In this document: positions 23,654 to 32,606 of the stretch, one piece after another
How positions within the stretch are numbered: position 1 is the first letter of the stretch
Layout of the letters: each line of letters opens with the position of its first letter
NCBI RefSeq assembly: GCF_003121625.1
Contig: NZ_QDDJ01000002.1
Span: forward strand, 124,001-188,000
Source of the DNA: Ornithinimicrobium cavernae
Lineage (GTDB): Bacteria; Actinomycetota; Actinomycetes; Actinomycetales; Dermatophilaceae
Direction of reading: 5' to 3'
Length of the DNA: 64,000 bases
Position numbers and translations under genes: made by a program
Notes under the pieces: model-generated
Database searches by the model: none
Told to the model about the DNA's origin: nothing
The model's input: the letters and a program-made list of their open reading frames with translations, nothing else

Positions 23654-23968
23654 GGGGCTGATCCTGCCACCTGGCCAGCGGTTGTGTCCGGCAACCACGC
23701 TGCGCGGCTGCGCTCGCTACGCCGACGGAGACACGGGCTGAACAGGCATGGGATGTCCCTCTGGGAGCCGGACATCGTTCTTCGAGCCGGCTAGTGCCGG
23801 CGCCAAGAACCCGTACGTGCTCCAAGACACGCCGTGGGCAGGAGTGCGTGTCGGCCGCCGGGGCTCGGGTAGACGTCCGCGTCGGCCGCCGGGGCTCAGG
23901 CAGTCATGCGGTCGCGCGCCGTGGGAACCGTCGGGCGGCGAGCGGGAGTCAGGCGGCGCGAGCGAGTG
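23654..23968. other. 315-bp stretch without a gene
   Basis: No supported ORF on either strand. It contains a 17-bp exact direct repeat and a short inverted repeat (ACACGC ... GCGTGT, about 23827-23852) that could be a weak terminator for the efflux gene to its right. Confidence 0.6.
23850..23897. repeat. 17-bp exact direct repeat, two copies
   Basis: GTCGGCCGCCGGGGCTC at 23850-23866 and again at 23881-23897, offset 31 bases, inside the gene-free stretch. Confidence 0.9.
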
Positions 23969-25276
23969 TCAGGCGCCCGGGGCTGCTGCCGCGACCTGGG
24001 GCTCCTCGGCCGGGCGCGCCGGCTGGCCTGCGTGGTCACCGGGGCGAGCCGGTCCGCTCCCCCGGCCCCACGACATACTGGAGAGGATGTCGCCGGGGCG
24101 CGCGAGGGTCCAGAACACGAGGACCGCGAGGACCCCGCAACCGACCATCACCGCTGCCATCGGCACCGCCGACGCGGCGTCGAAGGCGCCGGTGACCGGG
24201 GCGATCAGGGCCCCGAAGACGAAGTTGCCGGCGCCGAGCAGGGCCGCTGCGGCTCCCGCCCGCTCACCGTGGTCGTGCAGCGCGATGACCGGCGCGTTCG
24301 GCATGATGAAGCCCGCGCAGGCCAGCACGAGGACGACGCCCACGATGATGACGACGACGCCGAGGTCGAGCAGGGCGGCGACCAGCAGCAGGGTGGAGAT
24401 GACGACCAGGCTGGGCAGGACGACGCGCAGGATACGGACCGGGTGGATGCGCTGCACGAGGAAGCCGTTGGCCTGGCTGGCGATCGTCAGCGAGCCGGCG
24501 CCGGCGGCGAAGACCAGGGCGTACTCCTGCGTGCTCATGCCGTAGAGGTCCTGGAAGATGAAGGTCGCCGAGCTGATGTAGGCGAACAGGGCGCCCATCG
24601 CCGTGCACGCCGTGAGCACCAGCCCGAGGAACCGTCGGTCGCTGAGCAGCACCCCGTAGGACCGCAGAGCGGGCCCGACCCCACCCGGGCGGCGACGCTC
24701 GCGCGGGAGCGTCTCTGGTGCCAGGAAGAGCGCGACAGCGACGAGTGCCAGGCCGAACACGCCCAGGCCCCAGAAGATGGTGCGCCAGGTGCCGAAGTGC
24801 AGGAACTGCGCGCCGAGCGTGGGGGCCAGGATCGGAGCCACCCCGACGATGAGGAACAGCCGGGAGATGAAGGTGGCCATCTCGGAGCCGTCATAGAGGT
24901 CGCGCACCATGGCGTTGGCCAGGACCATCCCCGAGGCCGCGGTGAGGCCCTGCAGGAAGCGCAGCACCAGCAGCGCGTCCATCGAGTCCGAGAGCGCGAT
25001 CGCCACCGAGACGAGCACGTAGGCGCTGAGCGAGATCAGCAGGGGGCGCCGCCGCCCGACCGCGTCCGCGACCGCGCCGATGAGCAGCTGCCCGATGGCG
25101 AGGCCGATGAGGGTGGAGGTGAGGGTCAGCTGGACGGCGGCCTCGGTCGTGCCCAGGTCCTCGACCAGTGTCGGGAAGGCGGCCAGGTAGATGTCGATGG
25201 TCAGCGGACCGATCGCCACCAGGGCGCCGAACATCAACAGCCGGGTCAGCCGCGACGGCTCATGGGTCAGTGGCAC
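23969..25276 (-). CDS. Bcr/CflA family multidrug efflux MFS transporter
   Basis: 435 residues, about 12 helices. Bcr/CflA marks: IGPLTIDIYLAAFPTLVEDLGTTEAAVQLTLTSTLIGLAIGQL in helices 1-2, GRRRPLLISL as the MFS loop motif, and RFLQGLTAASGMVLANAMVRDLYDG, the subfamily signature. Likely an H+-coupled exporter of drugs such as bicyclomycin or chloramphenicol. The tail after residue 400 is low-complexity. GTG start. Confidence 0.88.
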   Translation of the reverse strand: MPLTHEPSRLTRLLMFGALVAIGPLTIDIYLAAFPTLVEDLGTTEAAVQLTLTSTLIGLAIGQLLIGAVADAVGRRRPLLISLSAYVLVSVAIALSDSMDALLVLRFLQGLTAASGMVLANAMVRDLYDGSEMATFISRLFLIVGVAPILAPTLGAQFLHFGTWRTIFWGLGVFGLALVAVALFLAPETLPRERRRPGGVGPALRSYGVLLSDRRFLGLVLTACTAMGALFAYISSATFIFQDLYGMSTQEYALVFAAGAGSLTIASQANGFLVQRIHPVRILRVVLPSLVVISTLLLVAALLDLGVVVIIVGVVLVLACAGFIMPNAPVIALHDHGERAGAAAALLGAGNFVFGALIAPVTGAFDAASAVPMAAVMVGCGVLAVLVFWTLARPGDILSSMSWGRGSGPARPGDHAGQPARPAEEPQVAAAAPGA

Positions 25277-25379
25277 GAGAGGTCAAGGCCCCACAGCGCC
25301 AAGGTATTCCGGGGCACCGGCCGACGGCCGACGGTCAGACCGGCCCTGAGTCGTGGCGCCGCTCAGCAGAGGCGACGCC

Positions 25380-25502
25380 GGCGGTCCGGACCTCCCCGGG
25401 AAGGTGCCGACGGCGGTCCGACCCTCCCCAAGAATGTGCCGAGGGCGGTCCGATCTTCCCCAAAAATGTGCCGAGGGCGGTCCGATCTTCCCCAAAAATT
25501 GG
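25380..25502. repeat. Four tandem copies of a 32-bp repeat, 3' of helY
   Basis: Units start at 25380, 25412, 25444 and 25476; the last is truncated after about 24 matching bases and abuts the helY stop. Copies 3 and 4 are identical over their shared part, copy 2 differs at a few bases and copy 1 is most diverged, as in a minisatellite growing from the helY end. The period is not a multiple of three, and no copy encodes a stable product. Confidence 0.9.
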
Positions 25503-28412
25503 TCAGTCGAGCCGGTCCGCCGCCACGACGCCGCGCAGCATCGCGTCGGACGCGCGCCGGGCGGTGGCCGCGACGGACTCGTCCGCTGCCTGGGCGATCT
25601 GCCCCAGCAGGTCGACCACCTGCTTGCTGCGACGCACGAAGTCCCCGGCGGACAGCTCGCCGTCCCTCAGGACCTCCTCCAGCGAGCGGCCCGAGGCCCA
25701 CCGGTGCACCATCCACGCGATCCCGGGGTCCAGCTCGCCGGTCAGCGGCAGGCGGTGCTCGGCCTCCCGGTCGGTCAGCTGGGACCAGATCGCGACCATC
25801 TCCCGGAACGCCTCCTCGACCTCCACGGACGGCCAACGAGGGGCGAGGACCTCGTCACTGCCGCGGGGCTCGTGGATCAGGGTGGACACGACCGCAGCCA
25901 GGGCGGGGGCATCCAGCCGTTTCCAGGTGCCCTGGGTCAGGGACTGGGCCGCGACCAGGTCCTTCTCGGTGTAGATGCGGCGCAGGCTGGCCCCCGCTGG
26001 AGTCACCTCCTGACCGTCCTCGGTGAGGTAGCCGAGCTCGCTGAGCAGCGTGCAGATCCGGTCGAAGGTCTTGGCCACCGTGTTGGTCCGGCCGCTGACG
26101 CGCCGCTGCAGGTCGTCGGTCTCGCGCCTCAGCTGCCACCACCGCTCCGCCCACCGCGCGTGGTCCTCCCGCTCGGGGCACTGGTGGCAGGGATGCGCGC
26201 GCAGCTGCCTGCGCAGCTCGTCGGGGTCGGTATGCCGTGCCGCACCGTCCGCCCGTCCGGCACCGGGGGCGTCGGTCGGCGCGGCGTCGGCCGCGTCCTC
26301 GCGTCGGGCGCCGGGGCGCTGCGAGGGGGGCGGCTCGAAGGGCACCTTGGCCCGGAGCGTCGCGGCCAGGTCCTTGCGCGAGCGCACGTTGCGCGGGTTG
26401 AAGCCCCGCGGGATCTGCAGCCGGGCCACCGGCTCCAGCGGATCGCGGAGGTCACTGGCGCTGACGCGCCGCAGCTGACCGTCCGAGGTGAGCACGCCCG
26501 GCTCGGGCGAACGCCCGGCCTTCGCCGGGACCGTCAGGACGACAGCCATCCCCTTGCGCCGGCCCTCGGGGAGGCTGACCACGTCACCGGGCGTGAGCTC
26601 CTCCAGGCTGACGGCGATCTCGGCGCGGCGTGAGGCGCTGCGGCGGCGGGCCTCGTCCTTCTCGGCGTCGCTGAGCAGGCGCCGCAGCCGGGCGTACTCC
26701 CGGAAGTCACCTCTGTCACAGTGCATCGACTCCGCGTAGCCCTCGAGCGCCTCCTCGTTGCGCCGGACCTGGCTGGCCAGGCCGACGACGGCCCGGTCGG
26801 CCTGGAACTGGGCGAAGGAGGACTGCAGGAGCTCGTGGGCCACGGACCGCCCGAACTGCGCCACCAGGTTGACGGCCATGTTGTAGGTGGGCCGGAACGA
26901 GGAGCGCAACGGGTAGGTGCGCGTCGAGGCCAGCCCGGCCACGTCCACCGGGTCCAGACCGCGCCGGTGCAGCACGACCGCGTGCCCCTCGATGTCGATG
27001 CCGCGTCGTCCGGCACGGCCGGTCAGCTGGGTGTACTCCGCCGGGGTGACGGGGGCGTGCTCCTCGCCGTTGAACTTGACCAGCTTCTCCAGGACCACGG
27101 TCCGCGCGGGCATGTTGATGCCGAGCGCGAGCGTCTCGGTGGCGAAGACCGCCTTGATCCTCCCGGCGGTGAACAGCTCCTCCACGATCTCGCGGAACAG
27201 CGGCAGCATGCCTGCGTGGTGGGCGGCGAAACCGCGGGAGAGCCCCTCGACGAAGTCGTGGTAGCCCAGCACGGGCAGGTCGCGCTCGTCGACCTCGGCC
27301 ACGCGCTCCTCCACGAGGCGGCGGATCCGGGCGCCCTCCTCGGGTGGCACCAGCCGGGTGCCGCGGCTGAGCAGCTGGGTGACGGCACCCTCGCACCCGG
27401 CACGGCTGAAGATGAAGGTGATCGCCGGGAGCAGCCCCTCCCGGTCCAGGCGGTCGATCACCTCGGCGCGGCTCGCGGTCCCGCCCGGCAGGCTGCCGGG
27501 CCCCGCGCCGGACCGGCCGGCGTCGCGGTCCCGGGCACGTTCGGCATACTCCCGACCCCTGCGACCCCGGTCGTCGCGGCCGTGCGGCCGGCCGCGGCGA
27601 CCTCGGGGGCCTCCCGCGTCCTCCCGGCGCCAGCGCGACTCGCGGTCGTGGGTCCCGATCCGGTCGAGCAGCTCGGGGTTGATCCGCGCCTGCTGCCACT
27701 GCGCGGTCGGGTAGGCGACCAGGCCGTCACCGGTGTGCACGAACAGGTCGAGCAGGTCCTTGCCCACCATCAGGTGCTGCCACAGGGGCACGGGCCGCAC
27801 CTCGGAGACGATCACCTCGGTGTTGCCCCGCACGGTCCGCAGCCAGTCACCGAACTCCTCGGCGTTGCTGACCGTCGCCGACAGGGAGATCACCTGCACC
27901 GACTCGGGCAGGTGGATGATGACCTCCTCCCACACGGCACCGCGGAAGCGGTCGGCCAGGTAGTGCACCTCGTCCATCACCACGAACCCGAGTCCCTGCA
28001 GCGTGCGCGACCCGGCATACATCATGTTGCGCAGCACCTCGGTGGTCATCACCACCACCGGCGCCTCCCCGTTGACGGAGGAGTCGCCGGTCAGCAGGCC
28101 GACCCGGTCGGCGCCGTGCCGGGCCACCAGGTCGTGGTACTTCTGGTTGCTCAGGGCCTTGATCGGCGTGGTGTAGAACGCCTTGCGGCCTGTCTCCAGG
28201 GCCAGCGCCACCGCGAACTCACCCACGATGGTCTTGCCGGCCCCGGTCGGCGCCGCGACGAGGACGCCGCGACCGTCGTCGACGGCGGCGATGGCCTCGC
28301 GCTGGAAGTCGTCGAGCGGGAAGTCGAAGCCGGCCGCGAACCGGCCGACCGCCCCCCGTTCCTGCGTGGTCCGCTTGCGGGCAGCGGCATACCGCTCGGC
28401 GGGAGTGGACAT
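25503..28412 (-). CDS. helY: DEVH-box RNA helicase, HelY/Ski2-like
   Basis: 969 residues. Helicase motifs: APTGAGKT (54-61, Walker A), TTPIKALSNQKY (Ia), DEVH (147-150, Walker B), SLSATVSN (III), then the second RecA domain with ALGINMPARTVV and QLTGRAGRRGID (VI). The C-terminal 400 residues are the Ski2-like/DSHCT region. An Arg/Gly/Asp-rich insert lies at about 257-310 between the RecA domains. The actinobacterial position next to tatAC and pafBC supports the symbol. Likely acts in RNA turnover. Confidence 0.92.
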   Translation of the reverse strand: MSTPAERYAAARKRTTQERGAVGRFAAGFDFPLDDFQREAIAAVDDGRGVLVAAPTGAGKTIVGEFAVALALETGRKAFYTTPIKALSNQKYHDLVARHGADRVGLLTGDSSVNGEAPVVVMTTEVLRNMMYAGSRTLQGLGFVVMDEVHYLADRFRGAVWEEVIIHLPESVQVISLSATVSNAEEFGDWLRTVRGNTEVIVSEVRPVPLWQHLMVGKDLLDLFVHTGDGLVAYPTAQWQQARINPELLDRIGTHDRESRWRREDAGGPRGRRGRPHGRDDRGRRGREYAERARDRDAGRSGAGPGSLPGGTASRAEVIDRLDREGLLPAITFIFSRAGCEGAVTQLLSRGTRLVPPEEGARIRRLVEERVAEVDERDLPVLGYHDFVEGLSRGFAAHHAGMLPLFREIVEELFTAGRIKAVFATETLALGINMPARTVVLEKLVKFNGEEHAPVTPAEYTQLTGRAGRRGIDIEGHAVVLHRRGLDPVDVAGLASTRTYPLRSSFRPTYNMAVNLVAQFGRSVAHELLQSSFAQFQADRAVVGLASQVRRNEEALEGYAESMHCDRGDFREYARLRRLLSDAEKDEARRRSASRRAEIAVSLEELTPGDVVSLPEGRRKGMAVVLTVPAKAGRSPEPGVLTSDGQLRRVSASDLRDPLEPVARLQIPRGFNPRNVRSRKDLAATLRAKVPFEPPPSQRPGARREDAADAAPTDAPGAGRADGAARHTDPDELRRQLRAHPCHQCPEREDHARWAERWWQLRRETDDLQRRVSGRTNTVAKTFDRICTLLSELGYLTEDGQEVTPAGASLRRIYTEKDLVAAQSLTQGTWKRLDAPALAAVVSTLIHEPRGSDEVLAPRWPSVEVEEAFREMVAIWSQLTDREAEHRLPLTGELDPGIAWMVHRWASGRSLEEVLRDGELSAGDFVRRSKQVVDLLGQIAQAADESVAATARRASDAMLRGVVAADRLD

Positions 28413-28493
28413 GGTGTCAGGCTACGCGGTGCGCCCCGTCGGGGCAGGTCAGGCGCGCGCCCACCACAGCAGACGGTATGCCGTGTGGCCGGG

Positions 28494-29375
28494 TCAGCGG
28501 ACCGGGACCACGACCTCGATGGCACCGGGCACGGCGGTGCAGGTGACGGGCAGCCGCGCGAGGGCCTCGCCGTCCCCGTGCGCGGTGAGGTCCGGCCCCG
28601 CGACCCTGACCGCTGAGGCCTGCTCGATCCGCACCGCCGGGTGGTTGCTGTGCCTGCCGGTGAACACGCCGGCCAGGAGCCGGACCGCGGAGGCGGCACC
28701 GACCGGCCGGATGATCACCACGTCGAGGAGGCCGTCGGCCGGGTCGGCGTCGGGAGCGATCCGCATGCCACCGCCGTACTGCGCCATGTTGCAGACGGCG
28801 ACCACGAGGGCCTCCGTCTCCAGCACCCTGTCGTCGAGCTCGAGGCGGTAGGCCATCGGGCGGAGCCGGACGATCTCGGGGAGGACCGAGACGGTGTAGG
28901 CGTGCGAACCGAGCCAGCCGGGCAGGGTCGCCGCCCGGGCCGCGATGAGCGCGTCGAGGCCGCACGGCACCGACCCGACGACGTGCCGGTCGAGCGGACC
29001 GACGTGGATCAGGTCGATGGTCCGCCTCGTGCCGGACAGCAGGGTGGACACCGCCTCGGCAGGCTTGAGCGGGATGCCCAGCGAGCGGGCGTTGTCGTTG
29101 CCCGTGCCGGACGGCACGATGCCCAGGGCGGTGCGGCTGCCGACGAGCTGGTCGGCCACGAGCTGCACCACGCCGTCTCCGCCGACCGCCACCAGGGTGT
29201 CCACGCCGTCCGCCACGGCGGTCCGGCACGCCTGGCGGGCCCCGTCCAGCGTCGCGGTCTCCAGCTCACTCACCTGCTGACCCGCGGCCCGCAGCTGCTC
29301 GACGACGTGCGCTCCCAGCGCCCCGGCCCCCCGGCGGCCCGAACGCGGCCCGTGCAGCACGGCATACCTGGTCAT
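28494..29375 (-). CDS. Diacylglycerol kinase-family lipid kinase
   Basis: 293 residues with the DAGK catalytic signature: AVGGDGVVQLVADQLVGS and IVPSGTGNDNARSLGIP, followed by the YegS/DgkB-like C-terminal beta domain (VAVCNMAQYGGGMRIAPDADPADGLLDVVII). It phosphorylates a lipid or sphingoid-type substrate with ATP. The ATG at 29375 is chosen because the family starts with this (R)YAVLHGPRSGR segment; the frame extends upstream without family support. Lies between tatC and helY. Confidence 0.88.
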   Translation of the reverse strand: MTRYAVLHGPRSGRRGAGALGAHVVEQLRAAGQQVSELETATLDGARQACRTAVADGVDTLVAVGGDGVVQLVADQLVGSRTALGIVPSGTGNDNARSLGIPLKPAEAVSTLLSGTRRTIDLIHVGPLDRHVVGSVPCGLDALIAARAATLPGWLGSHAYTVSVLPEIVRLRPMAYRLELDDRVLETEALVVAVCNMAQYGGGMRIAPDADPADGLLDVVIIRPVGAASAVRLLAGVFTGRHSNHPAVRIEQASAVRVAGPDLTAHGDGEALARLPVTCTAVPGAIEVVVPVR

Positions 29376-29418
29376 GAGGTGAGTGTGCCCCAGCGCGACC
29401 GGCAGGTGTCGGCGCGAC

Positions 29419-30228
29419 TCACAGCGGACTCGCCTCGTCGGGCGACAGGTCCTTCCACCGGTTGGTCGGGTCGCGCTTGTTGCGGCGTCGCTCGAGGATG
29501 GCCGAGACCCCGATCGCACCCCAGTACAGGATGTAGACGGGGATGGACAGGGCGATCATCGTCCACGCGCTGGGGTCCGGGGTGACGAACGCCGCGAAGA
29601 TGAGGATGACCATCAGCGCGACGCGCCAGCCACGGATCATCAGGCTGACCGGCAGGATCCGCAGCTGGTTGAGACCCACCAGCGCGACCGGCATGAGGAA
29701 CGCCAGCCCGAAGGCGAGGATGAAGTACAGGATGAAGTTGAGGTAGGTCATCGCGTCCTGCAGGTTCGCGGCGTCGTCCGGGGTGAAGGACAACAGGATC
29801 GCGACCGTGCGCGGGATGGCCCACGCGGCCAGGGCCGCCCCGGCCAGGAACAGCGGGACGCCCGCGAAGAAGTAGGCCAGCGCGATCCGCCGCTCGTTCT
29901 TCTTCAGCCCGGGCATGAGGAAGCCCCAGATCTGCCAGATCCACACGGGGCTGGAGAGCACGATGCCGACGAACATCGACACCTTGAGCTGCACGGAGAA
30001 GGGCTGGGTGATGCTGGCGCCGAAGTTGATGTTGACGATCTCGCGACCCTCGGAGTCGCGGACCTCACGCAGCGGCGCGATCAGCCAGTTGATGAGGGTC
30101 TCGTAGAAGTACCAGCCGGCGACCGCGCACACGAGCACACCCAGGAGGGCGATCAGGACGCGGTTGCGCAGCTCCCTGAAGTGCTGCGCGAGGGACATCC
30201 GCCCCTCAGGGTCACGACGACGAGCCAC
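29419..30228 (-). CDS. tatC: Sec-independent protein translocase TatC
   Basis: 269 residues with six helices. The N-terminal MSLAQHFRELRNRVLIAL motif is the TatC signature that reads twin-arginine signal peptides; LSSPVWIWQIWGFLMPGLKKNERR is the second family block. GTG start, 17 bases after the tatA stop. With TatA it moves folded proteins across the membrane. Confidence 0.96.
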   Translation of the reverse strand: MARRRDPEGRMSLAQHFRELRNRVLIALLGVLVCAVAGWYFYETLINWLIAPLREVRDSEGREIVNINFGASITQPFSVQLKVSMFVGIVLSSPVWIWQIWGFLMPGLKKNERRIALAYFFAGVPLFLAGAALAAWAIPRTVAILLSFTPDDAANLQDAMTYLNFILYFILAFGLAFLMPVALVGLNQLRILPVSLMIRGWRVALMVILIFAAFVTPDPSAWTMIALSIPVYILYWGAIGVSAILERRRNKRDPTNRWKDLSPDEASPL

Positions 30229-30245
30229 GGGGCGCGGGCGGCTGG

Positions 30246-30536
30246 TCAGGCGCGGGGTTCGTCGCGGTGCGCCTCGTCCGCGCGCGAGTCACCGGTGCCC
30301 TGGCTCGTCGCGGTGCCGGTCTGGCTGGCGGAGGATCCCTGGTCGCCCTCGTCGGCGGCCTCGCCGCGCACGGTGTCCTTGCTGGCGGCGCTGGGCTCCT
30401 TCATCTGGTCGACCTCGGACTTGAAGATGCGCATCGACTGCCCCAGGCTGCGCGCCATGTTGGGCAGGCTCTTCCAGCCGAACAGCAGGATGAGGATGAC
30501 GACAACAGCGATGATCTGCCATGCGGACGGCCTCAC
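30246..30536 (-). CDS. tatA: Sec-independent protein translocase TatA
   Basis: 96 residues: a single N-terminal helix (QIIAVVVILILLFGWKSLPNMARSLGQSMRIFKSEV) with the Phe-Gly hinge and following amphipathic helix, then an acidic, Ser/Ala-rich tail. The GTG at 30536 is preceded by AGAGGAG and gives the standard N-terminus. Upstream of tatC in the same direction. Confidence 0.94.
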   Translation of the reverse strand: MRPSAWQIIAVVVILILLFGWKSLPNMARSLGQSMRIFKSEVDQMKEPSAASKDTVRGEAADEGDQGSSASQTGTATSQGTGDSRADEAHRDEPRA

Positions 30537-30594
30537 GCGGGGCTCCTCTCGGGCACGGGTGGTGACCACACGCTCGTGTGGTCCCTCGGTGTTC

Positions 30595-31566
30595 TCAGTG
30601 TACGCGGTAGGACTGCAGTGCCTGTGCGGCACCGTCCCGGGTCTCGGCCGCCAGCTCTGCCGGGCTGACGACGGTGGCCTGGCCGCCCAGCCGCCACACG
30701 AGCCGGCGCACCCAGGCCGGGTCGGCGGCGAGCAGGGAGACCCGTAGGGACCCGTCGTCGCGGCGCGCGACGCTCTCCATCGGGAAGTTCTCGGCGATCC
30801 AGGCCGCGGACGGCGCGAGCTCCAGCTCGACGAGCACGTCACCGGGTGAGGCGCGGAACGCGCTCGTGCCGGTGGCGCGGGGGCTGACGCCGCTCGGGGG
30901 TGTCCCGTCCTGCTCCAGGACCTCGAGCTCCTCGATCCGGTCGAGCCGGAACATGCGCACGTCCCGGGCGCGGTGACACCACCCCTCGAGGTACCAACGG
31001 CCCTCGAGGGAGACGACGCGCATCGGGTCGACGTCGCGCTCCGTCGTCTCGTCACGGGTCGGGTTGTAGTGCCGGATGTGGATGCGCCGGGGCCCCGCGA
31101 GGGCCTCCCGGATCTGCTCGAGCCGCTGCTGCTCGGTCTCCCCCACCTCCAGGCTGACGCTCACCTGCGCGGCGGCTCGCCCCTCGGCGCCGGCAGCCTC
31201 CTCGAGCTTGGCCAGCGCGCGCTCGATGGCGTCCTGGGCGGCGATCCCCGGCGTCGCGGCCAGCGCCCGCAGGGCGACGATGAGCGCCAGCGCCTCGTCA
31301 CGACCCAGCCGCAGCGGCCGGGCGATCTCGTCGGCGTTGCCGACGTGCACCACACCGCCCTCCCAGCTGGCCTCGATGAGGTCGTCCGGGTAGTGCCCGG
31401 GGGTCCCGCACACGAAGAGCAGCTGGAGGTCCTCCACGATCTGGTCCTGGGTGACCCCGAGCTCGCGGGCGGCCTCGGCGATGTCGACGCCCTGGCGGTT
31501 CATCAGCCACGGCACCATCGTCAGCAGCCGCGACAGCCGCTCGGTGGCGGTCTCCTGTGCAGCCAT
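30595..31566 (-). CDS. pafC: DNA-damage transcriptional activator subunit PafC
   Basis: 323 residues: N-terminal HTH (RLLTMVPWLMNRQGVDIAEAARELGVTQDQIVEDLQLLFVCG), central WYL domain (VVSLEGRWYLEGWCHRARDVRMFRLDRIEELEVL) and WCX C-terminus. Forms a heterodimer with PafB that drives LexA-independent DNA damage genes and is linked genetically to the proteasome. Its ATG overlaps the pafB stop. Confidence 0.93.
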   Translation of the reverse strand: MAAQETATERLSRLLTMVPWLMNRQGVDIAEAARELGVTQDQIVEDLQLLFVCGTPGHYPDDLIEASWEGGVVHVGNADEIARPLRLGRDEALALIVALRALAATPGIAAQDAIERALAKLEEAAGAEGRAAAQVSVSLEVGETEQQRLEQIREALAGPRRIHIRHYNPTRDETTERDVDPMRVVSLEGRWYLEGWCHRARDVRMFRLDRIEELEVLEQDGTPPSGVSPRATGTSAFRASPGDVLVELELAPSAAWIAENFPMESVARRDDGSLRVSLLAADPAWVRRLVWRLGGQATVVSPAELAAETRDGAAQALQSYRVH

Positions 31567-32558
31567 CAGCGCACCTTCCCGCCGTGTGCGGCCAGGACCG
31601 ACTCCAGGGCCCGCCGGACGCCGGAGACGAGGTCCGCCGGGGCCAGGGCGATCGCGTCCGGACCGTGACCGGCGATCTCCTCGATCAGTGGCCAGAGTGA
31701 GCCGACGCGCAGCTCGATGACGTCCCAGCCGTTCGGGCCACGCTCCTCGAGCAGCGTTCCGCGCCGCCGGAGCTGGTGGCCGGTGCCCGTGCGCAGCGCG
31801 ACGCGGGCGCTGGTGTCGCCGTCCTCGCCGGTGGCGGTCGTGATCATCGCGCGGGGATCGTGCTCGGCCGGGACGTCGTAGGTGCCCGGCCTGCCGGTCG
31901 CACGCACGGGTCCCTCCATGCGGTCCAACCGGAACACCCGCGGGGCGTCGCGGTCCAGGTCGTGACCGGTGAGGTACCAGCGCCCGTGCCACGAGGTCAG
32001 GGCCCAGGGCTGCAGGTGACGCTCGGTGGTCTCGCCAGCGGCACCCCGGCGGTAGCTGAAGGTGACCTCGCGGCGGCTCAGCACGGCGTCCCGGACCGCG
32101 TCGAAGGCGGGCTCTCGGGTGTGCAGCAGGGGCTCCACCCCCGCCACGGACCGCGTGTCCCTCGTCAGGCCGGACGCCTCGAGCTTGCGCAGCGCCTGCG
32201 CGGCAGGGCCGGCCAGGCTCGCCTGGGACCAGGCCCGCGAGGCCACGCCGATGACGGCGAGCTCGTCGGGCTCGAAGGAGATCTCCGGCAGGGCGTACTC
32301 GCGACGGTCGATGCGATAGCCCGTCTCGTCGGTGAACAGCGGGTCGATGACCTCGGTGCGCAGCGGGATCCCCAGCTCGCGCAGCTCGTCCTTGTCACGC
32401 TCGAACATCCGGTCGAAGGCCTCGTCGGAGCTGGCGGCGTACTGCGGCACGGCGGTCCGGATCCGGCTCTTGCTCATCGGCTGGCGGGTGTACAGCAGGG
32501 CGATCACCAGATTGAGCAGCCGTTCGGTCTTGACTGCGGCAGGACTGGGACGGGCCAT
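31566..32558 (-). CDS. pafB: DNA-damage transcriptional activator subunit PafB
   Basis: 330 residues, the partner of PafC and of the same HTH-WYL-WCX plan: KTERLLNLVIALLYTRQPMSKSRIRTAVPQY at the start, then ALTSWHGRWYLTGHDLDRDAPRVFRLDRMEG as the WYL domain. Overlaps pafC by 1 base (ATGA). Clear paralogue of the downstream gene. Confidence 0.93.
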   Translation of the reverse strand: MARPSPAAVKTERLLNLVIALLYTRQPMSKSRIRTAVPQYAASSDEAFDRMFERDKDELRELGIPLRTEVIDPLFTDETGYRIDRREYALPEISFEPDELAVIGVASRAWSQASLAGPAAQALRKLEASGLTRDTRSVAGVEPLLHTREPAFDAVRDAVLSRREVTFSYRRGAAGETTERHLQPWALTSWHGRWYLTGHDLDRDAPRVFRLDRMEGPVRATGRPGTYDVPAEHDPRAMITTATGEDGDTSARVALRTGTGHQLRRRGTLLEERGPNGWDVIELRVGSLWPLIEEIAGHGPDAIALAPADLVSGVRRALESVLAAHGGKVR

Positions 32559-32606
32559 GGGTGCGACGCTACCTGACGGGTCCAGCGAAATCGGCGCGGC
32601 GCCACG

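Noticed and set aside
23619-23825. Short leftward ORF across the PH-domain gene start
   Set aside because: It overlaps a recognised gene in another frame and has no ribosome site or family resemblance.
25380-25502. CRISPR array from the 32-bp repeats
   Set aside because: Copies are contiguous with no spacers between them, and no cas gene is near; the RecB-family nuclease with Cas4-like cysteines is 29 kb away and alone.
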